Assembly (NCBI GenBank): GCA_049177215.1
Contig: CP185379.1
Coordinates: 992,001 to 1,056,000, forward strand
Direction of reading: 5' to 3'
From: Pollutiaquabacter aromativorans
Lineage (GTDB): Bacteria > Bacteroidota > Bacteroidia > AKYH767-A > 2013-40CM-41-45
Length of the DNA stretch: 64,000 nucleotides
Positions 26,605 to 34,617 of the stretch are shown here, one piece after another. Position 1 is the stretch's first letter. The number at the start of each line of letters is the position of its first letter. The translations under genes and the position numbers were made by a program. Under the pieces are notes generated by a model that saw only the letters and a list, made by a program, of their open reading frames with translations, ran no database searches and had not been told where the DNA came from.

Positions 26605-28011
26605 TTAGCCCCTGCGCACCAACAAGGCAACATTTTCCACATGGGTGGTATGGGGGAACATGTCGACGGCTTGCATTTTCACCACAGAATAGGCTTCATC
26701 CATCAGTTGGATGTCGCGTGCCTGGGTGGACGGGTTGCAACTTACATAGACGATCCTTTCGGGGTTCAGCCGCAGCAGGGTCGCCACCACGTCTTCGTGC
26801 ATACCCGAGCGCGGCGGGTCTGTGATCACCACATCCGGCCGTCCGTGCTGTTCAATGAACGCTTCGTTCAGGGTCGCTTTGAGGTCACCGGCCGTAAAGG
26901 AAACATGGTCGATACCATTATTGCGTGCGTTGATGCGCGCGTCTCCGATCGCTTCTTCGACGTAATCGATACCTGCGACCCGGGCAGCCTGCCGTGCGAC
27001 AAACAGGGCGATGGTGCCGGTGCCGGTATAGAGATCGTAGACATTCTCTTTTCCGGTCAATCCCGCATAGTCGCGTGCCACCTGATAGAGCCGATAGGCT
27101 TGTTGCGAATTCGTTTGGTAAAAGGATTTGGGGGAGATCCTGAACCGTAATCCTTCCATTTCTTCTTCAATGAATTCTTTTCCTTTGAAACAGACGAAAT
27201 CGAGTCCGGTAAAGGTGTCGTTGCGTTTGCCGTTGATTGTGAATTGCAGCGAAGTGATGTATGGGAATTGGTCCGACAGATGCTGCAATAACCCGATCCG
27301 TTTCGACTCGTCTTCGTAAGCGAAAACCACCAGCACCATCCACTCGTCAGTCGATGTGTTGCGAATGGTCAGGTTACGGAGAAAACCGGTCTGCAAAAGC
27401 GGGTCGAAAAACTCGAATCCGTTCTCGGTCGCATAGTGGAGTACGGATTTCCGGATGACATTGGAACGATCGTCCTGCAGGTGACAACGATCGATGTCGA
27501 GTACCTTATCAAAGCGCTGCGGTGCATGAAATCCGATGACATTGCAGACAGCGCTTGCTCCGTTGTTCAACTCCTCCCGGGTCAGCCAGCGTTTGTTCGC
27601 GCAACTGAAGTCGAGACGATTCCGGTACGCGAAGATGTCCGCGGAACCCAGGATAGGCTCCTGAGCGGGAATATCCAATTTTCCGATGCGTTCAAATGCG
27701 TCGCGCACGTACGCCTGTTTCGATTCAAGTTGCTTCGCATATGAAAAGTGCTGCCATTTACAGCCGCCACATGAACCGAAATGGCTACAGACAGGATCGA
27801 TGCGGTCGGGTGAAGGGGTCACGATTCTTTCCACACGACCTTCCGCGAAGTTTTTCTTCTTTCGGTAAATGTGTACATCCGCCCGATCGCCGGGTACTCC
27901 GCCTTCCACGAAGACAACGAAATTCTCCAGTCGCGCCAGGGCTCTGCCATCGGAACTGGTATCGGTCAGCGGGAGGTTTTCCAGCAGATCGCCGGGTTTC
28001 GGAAGTGTCAT
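26605..28011 (-). CDS. rlmD: 23S rRNA (uracil-C5)-methyltransferase RlmD
   Basis: 468 residues from MTLPKPGDLLENL. A TRAM domain (about 10-60) precedes the iron-sulfur cysteines (C..FGSCGGCKWQH and a later Cys), the SAM site YDLYTGTGTIALF and the catalytic Cys in VYVSCNPSTQARD. RlmD-type enzymes methylate U1939 of 23S rRNA. RlmC/TrmA-like relatives exist, but the TRAM plus FeS cysteine pattern supports RlmD or its Bacteroidota counterpart. An upstream in-frame ATG adds 11 residues; the internal ATG fits the family better. It is divergent from rocD. Confidence 0.88.
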   Translation of the reverse strand: MTLPKPGDLLENLPLTDTSSDGRALARLENFVVFVEGGVPGDRADVHIYRKKKNFAEGRVERIVTPSPDRIDPVCSHFGSCGGCKWQHFSYAKQLESKQAYVRDAFERIGKLDIPAQEPILGSADIFAYRNRLDFSCANKRWLTREELNNGASAVCNVIGFHAPQRFDKVLDIDRCHLQDDRSNVIRKSVLHYATENGFEFFDPLLQTGFLRNLTIRNTSTDEWMVLVVFAYEDESKRIGLLQHLSDQFPYITSLQFTINGKRNDTFTGLDFVCFKGKEFIEEEMEGLRFRISPKSFYQTNSQQAYRLYQVARDYAGLTGKENVYDLYTGTGTIALFVARQAARVAGIDYVEEAIGDARINARNNGIDHVSFTAGDLKATLNEAFIEQHGRPDVVITDPPRSGMHEDVVATLLRLNPERIVYVSCNPSTQARDIQLMDEAYSVVKMQAVDMFPHTTHVENVALLVRRG

Positions 28012-28102
28012 AGATTGCGAAAATAGCACGGAAAAACGGTTCACTCGCCCAAAAAGCGAGCGACTTCGCGGAACTTGGGTGGCATCCCGGCAGCCGATTC
28101 AT

Positions 28103-28110
28103 TACCTTTG
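28103..28110 (+). promoter_or_regulatory. -7 promoter box of rocD
   Basis: TACCTTTG is an exact TAnnTTTG match. It ends 6 bases before ATG 28117 and 18 bases before the next in-frame ATG at 28129. The first start would be leaderless; the second would have a short leader. Confidence 0.7.
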
Positions 28111-28116
28111 TATTTT

Positions 28117-29361
28117 ATGCCGAATTCCATGAAAACCACCGTGCTGGATAAGACCCGTACCGAACTGGCGATTGAAAAAGAGGACCGGTACGGCGCTCAC
28201 AATTATCACCCGCTTCCGGTGGTTTTAGAACGCGGTGAAGGCGTTTATGTATGGGACGTCGAAGGGAAACGATACTTTGATTTTCTGTCGGCTTATTCCG
28301 CCCTCAACCAGGGACACGGTCATCCACGTATCGTCAAGGCCCTGGTCGAACAGGCCCAAAAGCTGGCCCTGACTTCCCGGGCTTTTCACAACAACCTGCT
28401 GGGAGAGTACGAAGAGTTCATCACCCGTTTTTTCGGCTTCGATAAGGTGTTGCCGATGAATTCCGGTGCCGAAGGTGTTGAAACGGCCATGAAGCTGGCC
28501 AGACGTTGGGCTTACGAGAAGAAAGGCATTCCGGAAAACCAGGCCAAGATCATCGTCTGTGAAGGCAACTTCCACGGTCGCACCATCTCGATCATTTCAG
28601 CTTCTACGGATCCGGATTCCTACGGACGATTTGGGCCGTTCACGCCCGGCTTCGTAAAGATCCCTTACAACGATGCGGCAGCCCTGCGTAAAGCCCTGGA
28701 AGATCCGCTGGTTGCAGCCTTCCTGGTAGAGCCGATCCAGGGGGAAGCCGGTGTCGTGGTGCCCGATGAAGGTTATCTCGCTGCCTGCTCCGCTGCCTGC
28801 CGGGAAAAGCAGGTCTTGTTTATCGCCGATGAAATTCAATCCGGCCTGGCCCGTACGGGTAAGATGCTGGCCTGTGATCACGAAGATGTTCGTCCGGATA
28901 TTTTAATTCTCGGAAAGGCACTGTCCGGAGGCGTATATCCGGTCAGCGCGGTCCTGGCCGACGATCCGATCATGCTCTGTATCCAACCGGGGCAGCATGG
29001 CAGTACGTATGGAGGCAATCCCATCGCGGCGCGTGTGGCGATGGAAGCATTATCGGTGTTGAAAGAAGAACGACTTGCGGAGAATTCCGAAAGACTCGGC
29101 GCCCTATTACTGAGCGGATTGAAGGCGATCGATCATCCGATGATCCGCCTTGTCCGAGGCAAAGGGCTCTTCTGTGCCATGGTGATCGAGCCGACAGGAG
29201 GGAAGGATGCCTGGGACGTTTGCCTGGCATTGAAGGAGAATGGCTTGCTGGCGAAACCGACACACGGCGATATCATCCGGTTCGCGCCGCCGTTGATCAT
29301 CAACGAATCACAGTTGGAAGAGTGTCTGGAGATCATCCGGAAAACCCTCCGGCAATTCTGA
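28117..29361 (+). CDS. rocD: Ornithine aminotransferase
   Basis: 414 residues (or 410 from ATG 28129). It is a class III aminotransferase with YGAHNYHPLPVVLERGEGV near the start, the cofactor-binding MNSGAEGVETAMKLARRW, Asp in ADEIQSGLARTG and the PLP lysine in ILGKALSGGVYPVSA. It converts ornithine and 2-oxoglutarate to glutamate semialdehyde and glutamate. The match to eukaryote-like/RocD ornithine aminotransferases over the full length is strong. A perfect -7 box excludes any start further upstream. It stands alone on the plus strand; the next gene converges on it. Confidence 0.93.
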   Translation: MPNSMKTTVLDKTRTELAIEKEDRYGAHNYHPLPVVLERGEGVYVWDVEGKRYFDFLSAYSALNQGHGHPRIVKALVEQAQKLALTSRAFHNNLLGEYEEFITRFFGFDKVLPMNSGAEGVETAMKLARRWAYEKKGIPENQAKIIVCEGNFHGRTISIISASTDPDSYGRFGPFTPGFVKIPYNDAAALRKALEDPLVAAFLVEPIQGEAGVVVPDEGYLAACSAACREKQVLFIADEIQSGLARTGKMLACDHEDVRPDILILGKALSGGVYPVSAVLADDPIMLCIQPGQHGSTYGGNPIAARVAMEALSVLKEERLAENSERLGALLLSGLKAIDHPMIRLVRGKGLFCAMVIEPTGGKDAWDVCLALKENGLLAKPTHGDIIRFAPPLIINESQLEECLEIIRKTLRQF

Positions 29362-29387
29362 CGGCAGGTTGTCCTGCCATTTTCAAA

Positions 29388-30170
29388 TTACTTAGAAAAG
29401 ACCTCGCGGATCTGTCGGGCTTGCTCCAGCCAACGCTTGCGATCAGCTTCCGTGGCCTGATCGGCAGGAAGTGATTGCAGTAGTTTCAGCAACTCATCCG
29501 TTTTGGACATGATCTCACTGCGGCGCTCCAGTCGGGTACTGAAAATCCCGCGCGAGAGCTTCCCAAGCAAGGCGTTCCGGTGTAGTTCGCGAAGATGCTG
29601 CTGACTTGCTTTGAGGTCCTGCTTGTAGCCATTCAGCCGAATGCCAGACCGGACCAGCATGAGTGCTATAAGAGCGGTGAGTGCCACCAATGCGATCGAA
29701 AAGAACTGTCGCATGAAGGCGTGCCGGCTGGTTTGCTGATCGATTTCAATTTGGAGATTCTGTACCAGGTTATTGCTTTCAATGACCTGTCCTTCTTCCT
29801 GTTTAACACGCCCGCGAATTGCTTCCTGCCTTGCGCGGATCGAATCCCGTCGGGCTTGTCCCAGCATCGTTTCTTTGATGCCGATGTAACGATTGTAGCA
29901 ATCATATGCCTGGCGGAAGTGATTGTTGAGGGCATAGCCGTCGGCTACGAGACGATAAGCGAGGAATAGGCTATCGGGCTGCACGCCATCCTTGCCCGGC
30001 TCAAGTGAACGCAGGCGGATCATGAGTTGATCAAGGGCCTCCGGCTTGATGTAAGGATTTCGCGCTGCCTGTAAGATGGAGGCCAGATTTGTGGATCCCT
30101 GCCCCCATGCAGCGAGGGCTCCAGAGAGAAGACTTACCGAAAAAAACAACCGAAGGATCAGGCGTCTCAT
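29388..30170 (-). CDS. Membrane sensor-like protein, partner of the adjacent histidine kinase-like protein
   Basis: 260 residues. It has a signal peptide (about 1-24), a periplasmic part with helical repeats and a long coiled coil (RRDSIRARQEAIRGRVKQEE), one transmembrane helix (SIALVALTALIALMLV) and a cytoplasmic helical tail. The tail contains ELHRNALLGKLSRGIF, resembling the first helix of a histidine kinase dimerisation domain (usually LGQLAAGVAHE), but the histidine position is not His. No ATPase domain is present. The start overlaps the stop of the kinase-like gene by four bases, so the two are coupled. Its layout (signal, periplasmic coil, membrane helix, cytoplasmic helix) copies that of the partner, suggesting a hetero-oligomer. 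Function is unknown. Confidence 0.75.
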   Translation of the reverse strand: MRRLILRLFFSVSLLSGALAAWGQGSTNLASILQAARNPYIKPEALDQLMIRLRSLEPGKDGVQPDSLFLAYRLVADGYALNNHFRQAYDCYNRYIGIKETMLGQARRDSIRARQEAIRGRVKQEEGQVIESNNLVQNLQIEIDQQTSRHAFMRQFFSIALVALTALIALMLVRSGIRLNGYKQDLKASQQHLRELHRNALLGKLSRGIFSTRLERRSEIMSKTDELLKLLQSLPADQATEADRKRWLEQARQIREVFSK

Positions 30171-31411
30171 GCGTGGAAGAATTTGATGTAAACATCCGTT
30201 CCATTGCCCGGATCACTTTCGATCTTGATTTCGCCTTTGTGGAGTTCAGTAAGGATCCGTTTGCTCTCCGAGAGGCCTAAACCGGTACCTGCACCCAGTG
30301 GACGGGTGGTATTGAATTCCTCGAACAGGGTCTTCTGAAATTCCTCACTGATCCCGATGCCGTTATCTTTCACCCGAACCTGCACGAAGCGAGGAAGCAC
30401 GCGGGTGCTGATGCTGACCTTCGGTTGATACCCCTTGATTGCCTGGCGCTGCTTGTCCAGTGCCGCCTGAAACGCGTTATCCAGTATGTCGATCAACAAG
30501 CCGGTAACCATTCTCCGGTTGACGGAAACCTGAGGCAGGTTCTTTTCAAGGTCGCGACTGACCTGCAGACCGGGAGCTTCGAACTCCGTCGAATGGCCAA
30601 GTGTACAGATATCCAGGGCCGTTTCACAAATACGGTTGATGTCGCACTTTTCCTTTTCATCACCATCGGCCTGGCCGAGCAGGTTCAGTGCTTCCTTCAC
30701 CTGGTAATCACGTTGGATGAGTTGGGCGAGTCCGGTTGAGGATTTAAGCAAGTCGGGGAAGCTGCTCACTTTGCTCCAGGGGTTGGCGGGATCCTGATCG
30801 GCTTTGGTAGTTTCCTGTACAAGCGTTCGGCAAGCCAGGGAGGATTGCTCAAATCGCCGGACATTGCTACTGACATCCTGCAAGAGGAGGGCGCCTTCCT
30901 GAGCAGCTTTTCGGGTAGCTTCTTCCTGGGCTTTGCAAGCAGCCAGCCGCAAACTCGCCTTGCCCATTAAACGACGGCGAATCTGGATGGCGATCACAAC
31001 GACCAGCAACCAGATCGCGAAGGCGATACCTGATTTCCGCAGCAAGCCGTGATAGGAGGTGGTTACCTGCTCTTTGACGAGCCGAAGTGAATCGACCTGC
31101 TGTTGAAAGCTGCCAAGTTCCTGGTGTCTGCTTGTCGAGTTGCGCTCAAACTGTCGTTCCAGGATGGAGATGGAATCACCGAGTTCCTGCGCACTCAGCG
31201 TGTCCAGCCAGGTGTCATACTTCCGAAGCGATTCCAGGCCGAAGCGGTTGAGATTCGACGCCACATGCTTTTCGGCACGCTGACGAAGCTCATCCAGGGT
31301 AGAACGATTCTCCGGACGAAGCACGGCGGCCGGTCCTTCAGCCTGAATGGCGGAGGCCCAAAGCCAGCAACTGGCCAGGAGTAAAAATCTGAATGAAGTA
31401 TGAACCGGCAT
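30167..31411 (-). CDS. Histidine kinase-like ATPase sensor without a visible phospho-acceptor
   Basis: 414 residues. It has a signal peptide (1-24), a periplasmic helical segment of about 110 residues, a transmembrane helix (SGIAFAIWLLVVVIAIQI), a cytoplasmic coiled coil and a C-terminal HATPase_c domain with N box LIDILDNAFQAALD, G1 VKDNGIGIS, F box and G2 GAGTGLGLS. Between the membrane helix and the N box the only His is in CTLGHSTEF, which lies just before the ATPase fold; no H box is seen. It may phosphorylate a partner, act as an allosteric ATPase, or use an atypical residue. No response regulator gene is adjacent. It is first in a two-gene operon with the 260-residue protein. Confidence 0.85.
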   Translation of the reverse strand: MPVHTSFRFLLLASCWLWASAIQAEGPAAVLRPENRSTLDELRQRAEKHVASNLNRFGLESLRKYDTWLDTLSAQELGDSISILERQFERNSTSRHQELGSFQQQVDSLRLVKEQVTTSYHGLLRKSGIAFAIWLLVVVIAIQIRRRLMGKASLRLAACKAQEEATRKAAQEGALLLQDVSSNVRRFEQSSLACRTLVQETTKADQDPANPWSKVSSFPDLLKSSTGLAQLIQRDYQVKEALNLLGQADGDEKEKCDINRICETALDICTLGHSTEFEAPGLQVSRDLEKNLPQVSVNRRMVTGLLIDILDNAFQAALDKQRQAIKGYQPKVSISTRVLPRFVQVRVKDNGIGISEEFQKTLFEEFNTTRPLGAGTGLGLSESKRILTELHKGEIKIESDPGNGTDVYIKFFHA

Positions 31412-31664
31412 GTATGAGAAGCAAGTTACCGAGCTGCTAAAAGTCTCTGGAAAAGGTTTGGAAAAATTATTAACGTATTTGTGTGTATGGCTAGAGCTAA
31501 TTTGTCTCGTTCAAATATCTTCGTAGCGTTACCGGTAACCTCCCCCTGTTGCCGGTAGATGCCATGAAAAGACCTTTCCCGACAGCGGTACAGACGACTT
31601 CTCCTGGTCGCCCTGGCAATCCCCGTTCATCTGCCTCCTGCTCTTCTTCGCGGCGCGCTCCTGG
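31412..31664. other. Intergenic region and probable displaced 5' end of the GT51 gene
   Basis: A box TATCTTCG (31517-31524) resembles the -7 element. ATG 31564 begins in a different frame from the GT51 gene. From 31539 the GT51 frame itself is open and encodes a hydrophobic segment (PFICLLLFFAARSWLL) that looks like the missing membrane anchor. See the finding on a possible one-base slip. Confidence 0.5.
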
Positions 31665-33545
31665 TTGCTGGATAAGGCCCTCCAAAAGGTGCAAAGGAAA
31701 CTGGATGAACGAACCGGGCTGAAACTCGACTGGCGTTCAGATGGTTTTACGGGCTGGAGAACCGTGTGGATCACGGGTGTGTCCCTGGCGCCTCCGGCCG
31801 GAGATACTTTATTGACGATCGATTCGGTGTCGGTCGTGCCATCCATTTGGGGAGCCTTGACCGGCACACCGGGTATTTCCGCTATCCACGTCTTAAAATG
31901 TACCCTGCAGTTGGTGGAACAAGACGGGCGTTCGAACTATTCCGCTCTTTTGAAGTCAGGGAAAGACAGTACGGTCACCACGCAACCTTCAGCACGAGGA
32001 ACATCCGACTATGCCACTTTGTTGCACCGCCTGATCGATCAGGCTTTTGCTTTGGCACCGCAACAAGCCCGGCTCGACACGATTCGTTTCATTTGGAAAC
32101 GCGACACGGCTTTTGCATCCCTGCTGGTGCCGGAGTTCCGGTCGGACCGGGATAACCTGGCGGGCATGCTCGTGGATGTCAGGACCAACGACCGATGGAC
32201 TCTTCGGGGAAGTTTCTCGCAGAGAAAAGAAGTGTTTGACCTGACGATCGCTCCGGCACAGCAGCAAAAGCGGCTGCCTCTGTCGATCCTCGGCTGGAAC
32301 CTGACCGCAGGATTTGATACGCTCCACCTGGCCTTGTATGAATCCGATTTCAGTAAACGGACCCTGAAGTTAAAGGGGCATGTTTCGACGGAAGGCTTTT
32401 TCCTCCATCACGCCAGGATCTCTGACGATACGATCCGGGTTGAACACGCCCGCTTCGACGGACTGGCATCGGTGAAGGGCTCTACATTCGAATTGGATTC
32501 TTCTTCCTCGGCTGAATTGAATCGGATCGTCGTTCGCCTAACTGCCGCTTTTGAAAAATCGCAGAACTGGAAAGCGAGCCTGCGTTTGAAAACGCTTCCG
32601 CTCGAAGGCAGTGACTTCTTCCGTTCCCTTCCGGAAGGCATCTTCGAGACCGTGCGGGATATCAAGGCGGACGGGACACTCTCGTTTCATCTGGATATCG
32701 GCGTGGACCGTGCCGTTCCGGATTCGGTCAGGTTCGATTGCGGGTTGGACCGCGACAGGTTCCGTATCCGCTCCTATGGTTCCAGTGGCTTGGGTCGTAT
32801 GAATGGGGAATTCATACACGCGGTATATGAATACGACCGCTTCGTCCGTTCCTTTCCGGTTGGCCCGTCCAATCCTGCCTTCACTCCGCTGGATCAGATA
32901 TCGCCCTACTTCCGGAACGCTGTACTGACCTCGGAAGACGGGAGTTTCTTCTATCATTCTGGATTCAACGAAGATGCTTTTCGTAAATCGATAGCCACGA
33001 ACCTGAAGCAAGGTCGTTTCGCCCGCGGCGGCAGCACCATTTCCATGCAATTGATCAAGAACGTCTTCCTCACACGTAAGAAGACCGTCGCGCGTAAGGC
33101 GGAGGAAGCGCTCATCGTCTGGCTGATCGAGCGAAATCGGATTACTTCGAAAGACCGTATGTTCGAGGTCTACCTCAATATCATTGAACTTGGTCCGAAT
33201 GTATATGGAATCGGGGAGGCGGCTCCTTTTTATTTTTCAAAGCGCCCAGCAGACCTGTCCCTTAATGAAAGCATCTTTCTCGCAGGACTTCTGCCGCGCC
33301 CGAAGGCTTTCCGTTATTCTTTTGACTCCACCGGGGTGTTGAAACCCTACCTGGCAGGCTATTACCGCATCGTTTCGAATTACATGCTCAGGAAAAACCT
33401 GATCACCCAACAGGAATTCGATGCCCTCGTCCCCAATGTAATCCTCACCGGACCCGCCCGCGATGCGGTCGTCCCCATCGACACACTCCAGATCGAAGAG
33501 CAAGAGGAGCTGCCGTTTGAAAATGGTGAAGTCGGAAATGAATAA
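31665..33545 (+). CDS. Peptidoglycan transglycosylase (GT51) with AsmA-like N-terminal region
   Basis: 626 residues from the only standard in-frame start (TTG 31665); the true N-terminus probably lies upstream. The first about 400 residues are a beta-rich region resembling AsmA/DUF748-like domains (LDERTGLKLDWRSDGF). The GT51 domain (about 410-580) has the catalytic Glu in TSEDGSFFYHSGFN, then GGSTISMQLIKNVFL, RKAEEALIVWLIER and VYLNIIELGPNVYGIGEAA. GT51 enzymes polymerise glycan strands from lipid II. There is no transpeptidase domain, so it is monofunctional. A periplasmic transferase needs an anchor, and the hydrophobic stretch encoded at 31626-31670 would supply it. It converges on the methyltransferase gene across a heptamer array. 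Confidence 0.88.
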   Translation: MLDKALQKVQRKLDERTGLKLDWRSDGFTGWRTVWITGVSLAPPAGDTLLTIDSVSVVPSIWGALTGTPGISAIHVLKCTLQLVEQDGRSNYSALLKSGKDSTVTTQPSARGTSDYATLLHRLIDQAFALAPQQARLDTIRFIWKRDTAFASLLVPEFRSDRDNLAGMLVDVRTNDRWTLRGSFSQRKEVFDLTIAPAQQQKRLPLSILGWNLTAGFDTLHLALYESDFSKRTLKLKGHVSTEGFFLHHARISDDTIRVEHARFDGLASVKGSTFELDSSSSAELNRIVVRLTAAFEKSQNWKASLRLKTLPLEGSDFFRSLPEGIFETVRDIKADGTLSFHLDIGVDRAVPDSVRFDCGLDRDRFRIRSYGSSGLGRMNGEFIHAVYEYDRFVRSFPVGPSNPAFTPLDQISPYFRNAVLTSEDGSFFYHSGFNEDAFRKSIATNLKQGRFARGGSTISMQLIKNVFLTRKKTVARKAEEALIVWLIERNRITSKDRMFEVYLNIIELGPNVYGIGEAAPFYFSKRPADLSLNESIFLAGLLPRPKAFRYSFDSTGVLKPYLAGYYRIVSNYMLRKNLITQQEFDALVPNVILTGPARDAVVPIDTLQIEEQEELPFENGEVGNE

Positions 33546-33550
33546 TGGAA

Positions 33551-33700
33551 GACGGGAAACGGAAAACTGGTAACTAGAAACTAGTAACTAGAAACTAGTA
33601 ACTAGAAACTGGTAACTGGAAATTAAAAACCAGAGATCGAGTACTAACCAATTACTAATTACTAATTACTAATTACTAATTACCAGTCACCTGTCTCAAC
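33551..33700. repeat. Degenerate tandem heptamer array A
   Basis: Between the convergent 3' ends of the GT51 and methyltransferase genes, the sequence runs in 7-base steps: AACTAGA, AACTAGT, AACTAGA, AACTAGT, AACTAGA, AACTGGT, AACTGGA, then, after a short break, AATTACT repeated four times. Units differ by one or two bases. There are no spacers, so it is not CRISPR. Confidence 0.85.
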
Positions 33701-33704
33701 TTTC

Positions 33705-34463
33705 TCACTTCACCCGTTTCACCTCCACCACCCAGTCCCACGGATAGGGGGCGCGCAGAGAAGCGGGAGGTTCCGCGAATTCCGTTGACCAGGGGTATTC
33801 CAACTTGTCGAGGGATTCAATGCGGGTAGCGCCCCGGTCGAAGAGCGCGAAAAGCTCGGTGAGTTGATAGTGTTTGGTCGGGTTACCATCAATGGAAATA
33901 ATGCCGTGTTGAACGGCTTTCAGATCGAGTCCGTTCAGGAGCTTCCGGTCTTCCTTCGGGATCCGGTATGCAGGTTTACCTTCCGCCTCATACAACTTCA
34001 TCAGGGTCCATTTGGATAGCCCGGCGGACTCGACCGATGGTACCACGATCACCGCGGTTCCGTTTTTCTTGAGGCCTTTCGTTACGTTTTCGAGAATCCG
34101 GTAGTTGCGTTCGGGATGATCACCGATGGCGACGTTGGCACAGAATGCAAAATCAGCAGGAGGGAGGCCGGTGTTTTTTACGGCAAGGTCGGCTTGTTGA
34201 TACGTGACATTCAAAGCCGGGTAAAGACAAGCGATGGCCAGCAACTCGGTGGAAATATCCACTGCCAGTACGTGGCGGAAGTTAGGAGCCAGCAAGGGAA
34301 GCGCCCTGCCAATGCCGCAGCCGAAGTCGATGGCATCCTTTCTTTTGCCGGCATGCTTTTCGACCAGTTTTTTCAACCGGCCAAATTTGTCGCTTGCAAA
34401 GACACTGAATATCTCATCGGCGTAACTGCCGCCGATCTTATCCCAGAATTTTTTCTCGCTCAT
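33705..34463 (-). CDS. Class I SAM-dependent methyltransferase
   Basis: 252 residues from MSEKKFWDKIGGSYADEIF. The SAM-binding motif I is AIDFGCGIGRALPLLA, followed by VLAVDISTELL and later NVAIGDHPERN, as in the Methyltransf_25/11 group. The substrate is unknown. A longer frame starts at a TTG 30 bases upstream, within promoter-like sequence (TACATTGA), so the ATG is preferred. There is no operon partner: the 5' neighbour is 155 bases away and the 3' side is the heptamer array. Confidence 0.85.
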   Translation of the reverse strand: MSEKKFWDKIGGSYADEIFSVFASDKFGRLKKLVEKHAGKRKDAIDFGCGIGRALPLLAPNFRHVLAVDISTELLAIACLYPALNVTYQQADLAVKNTGLPPADFAFCANVAIGDHPERNYRILENVTKGLKKNGTAVIVVPSVESAGLSKWTLMKLYEAEGKPAYRIPKEDRKLLNGLDLKAVQHGIISIDGNPTKHYQLTELFALFDRGATRIESLDKLEYPWSTEFAEPPASLRAPYPWDWVVEVKRVK

Positions 34464-34617
34464 ACGTTCAGTACTTGGGCTCAATGTATCCAAAAGATCA
34501 GGATTCCCGACCGTTCGGCCGCAGTGTTTATCCCGATGATGGATCCCTTTTGTGTTCGGTTAGCGGACCAGCAAGAAGGTGCGACGGTTTTCAGATAGCT
34601 CGCGTTTTCCTGAAAAT

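Noticed and set aside
33551..33700. Tandem repeats considered as a CRISPR array
   Set aside because: The units are 7 bases, contiguous and degenerate, with no spacers and no cas genes nearby.
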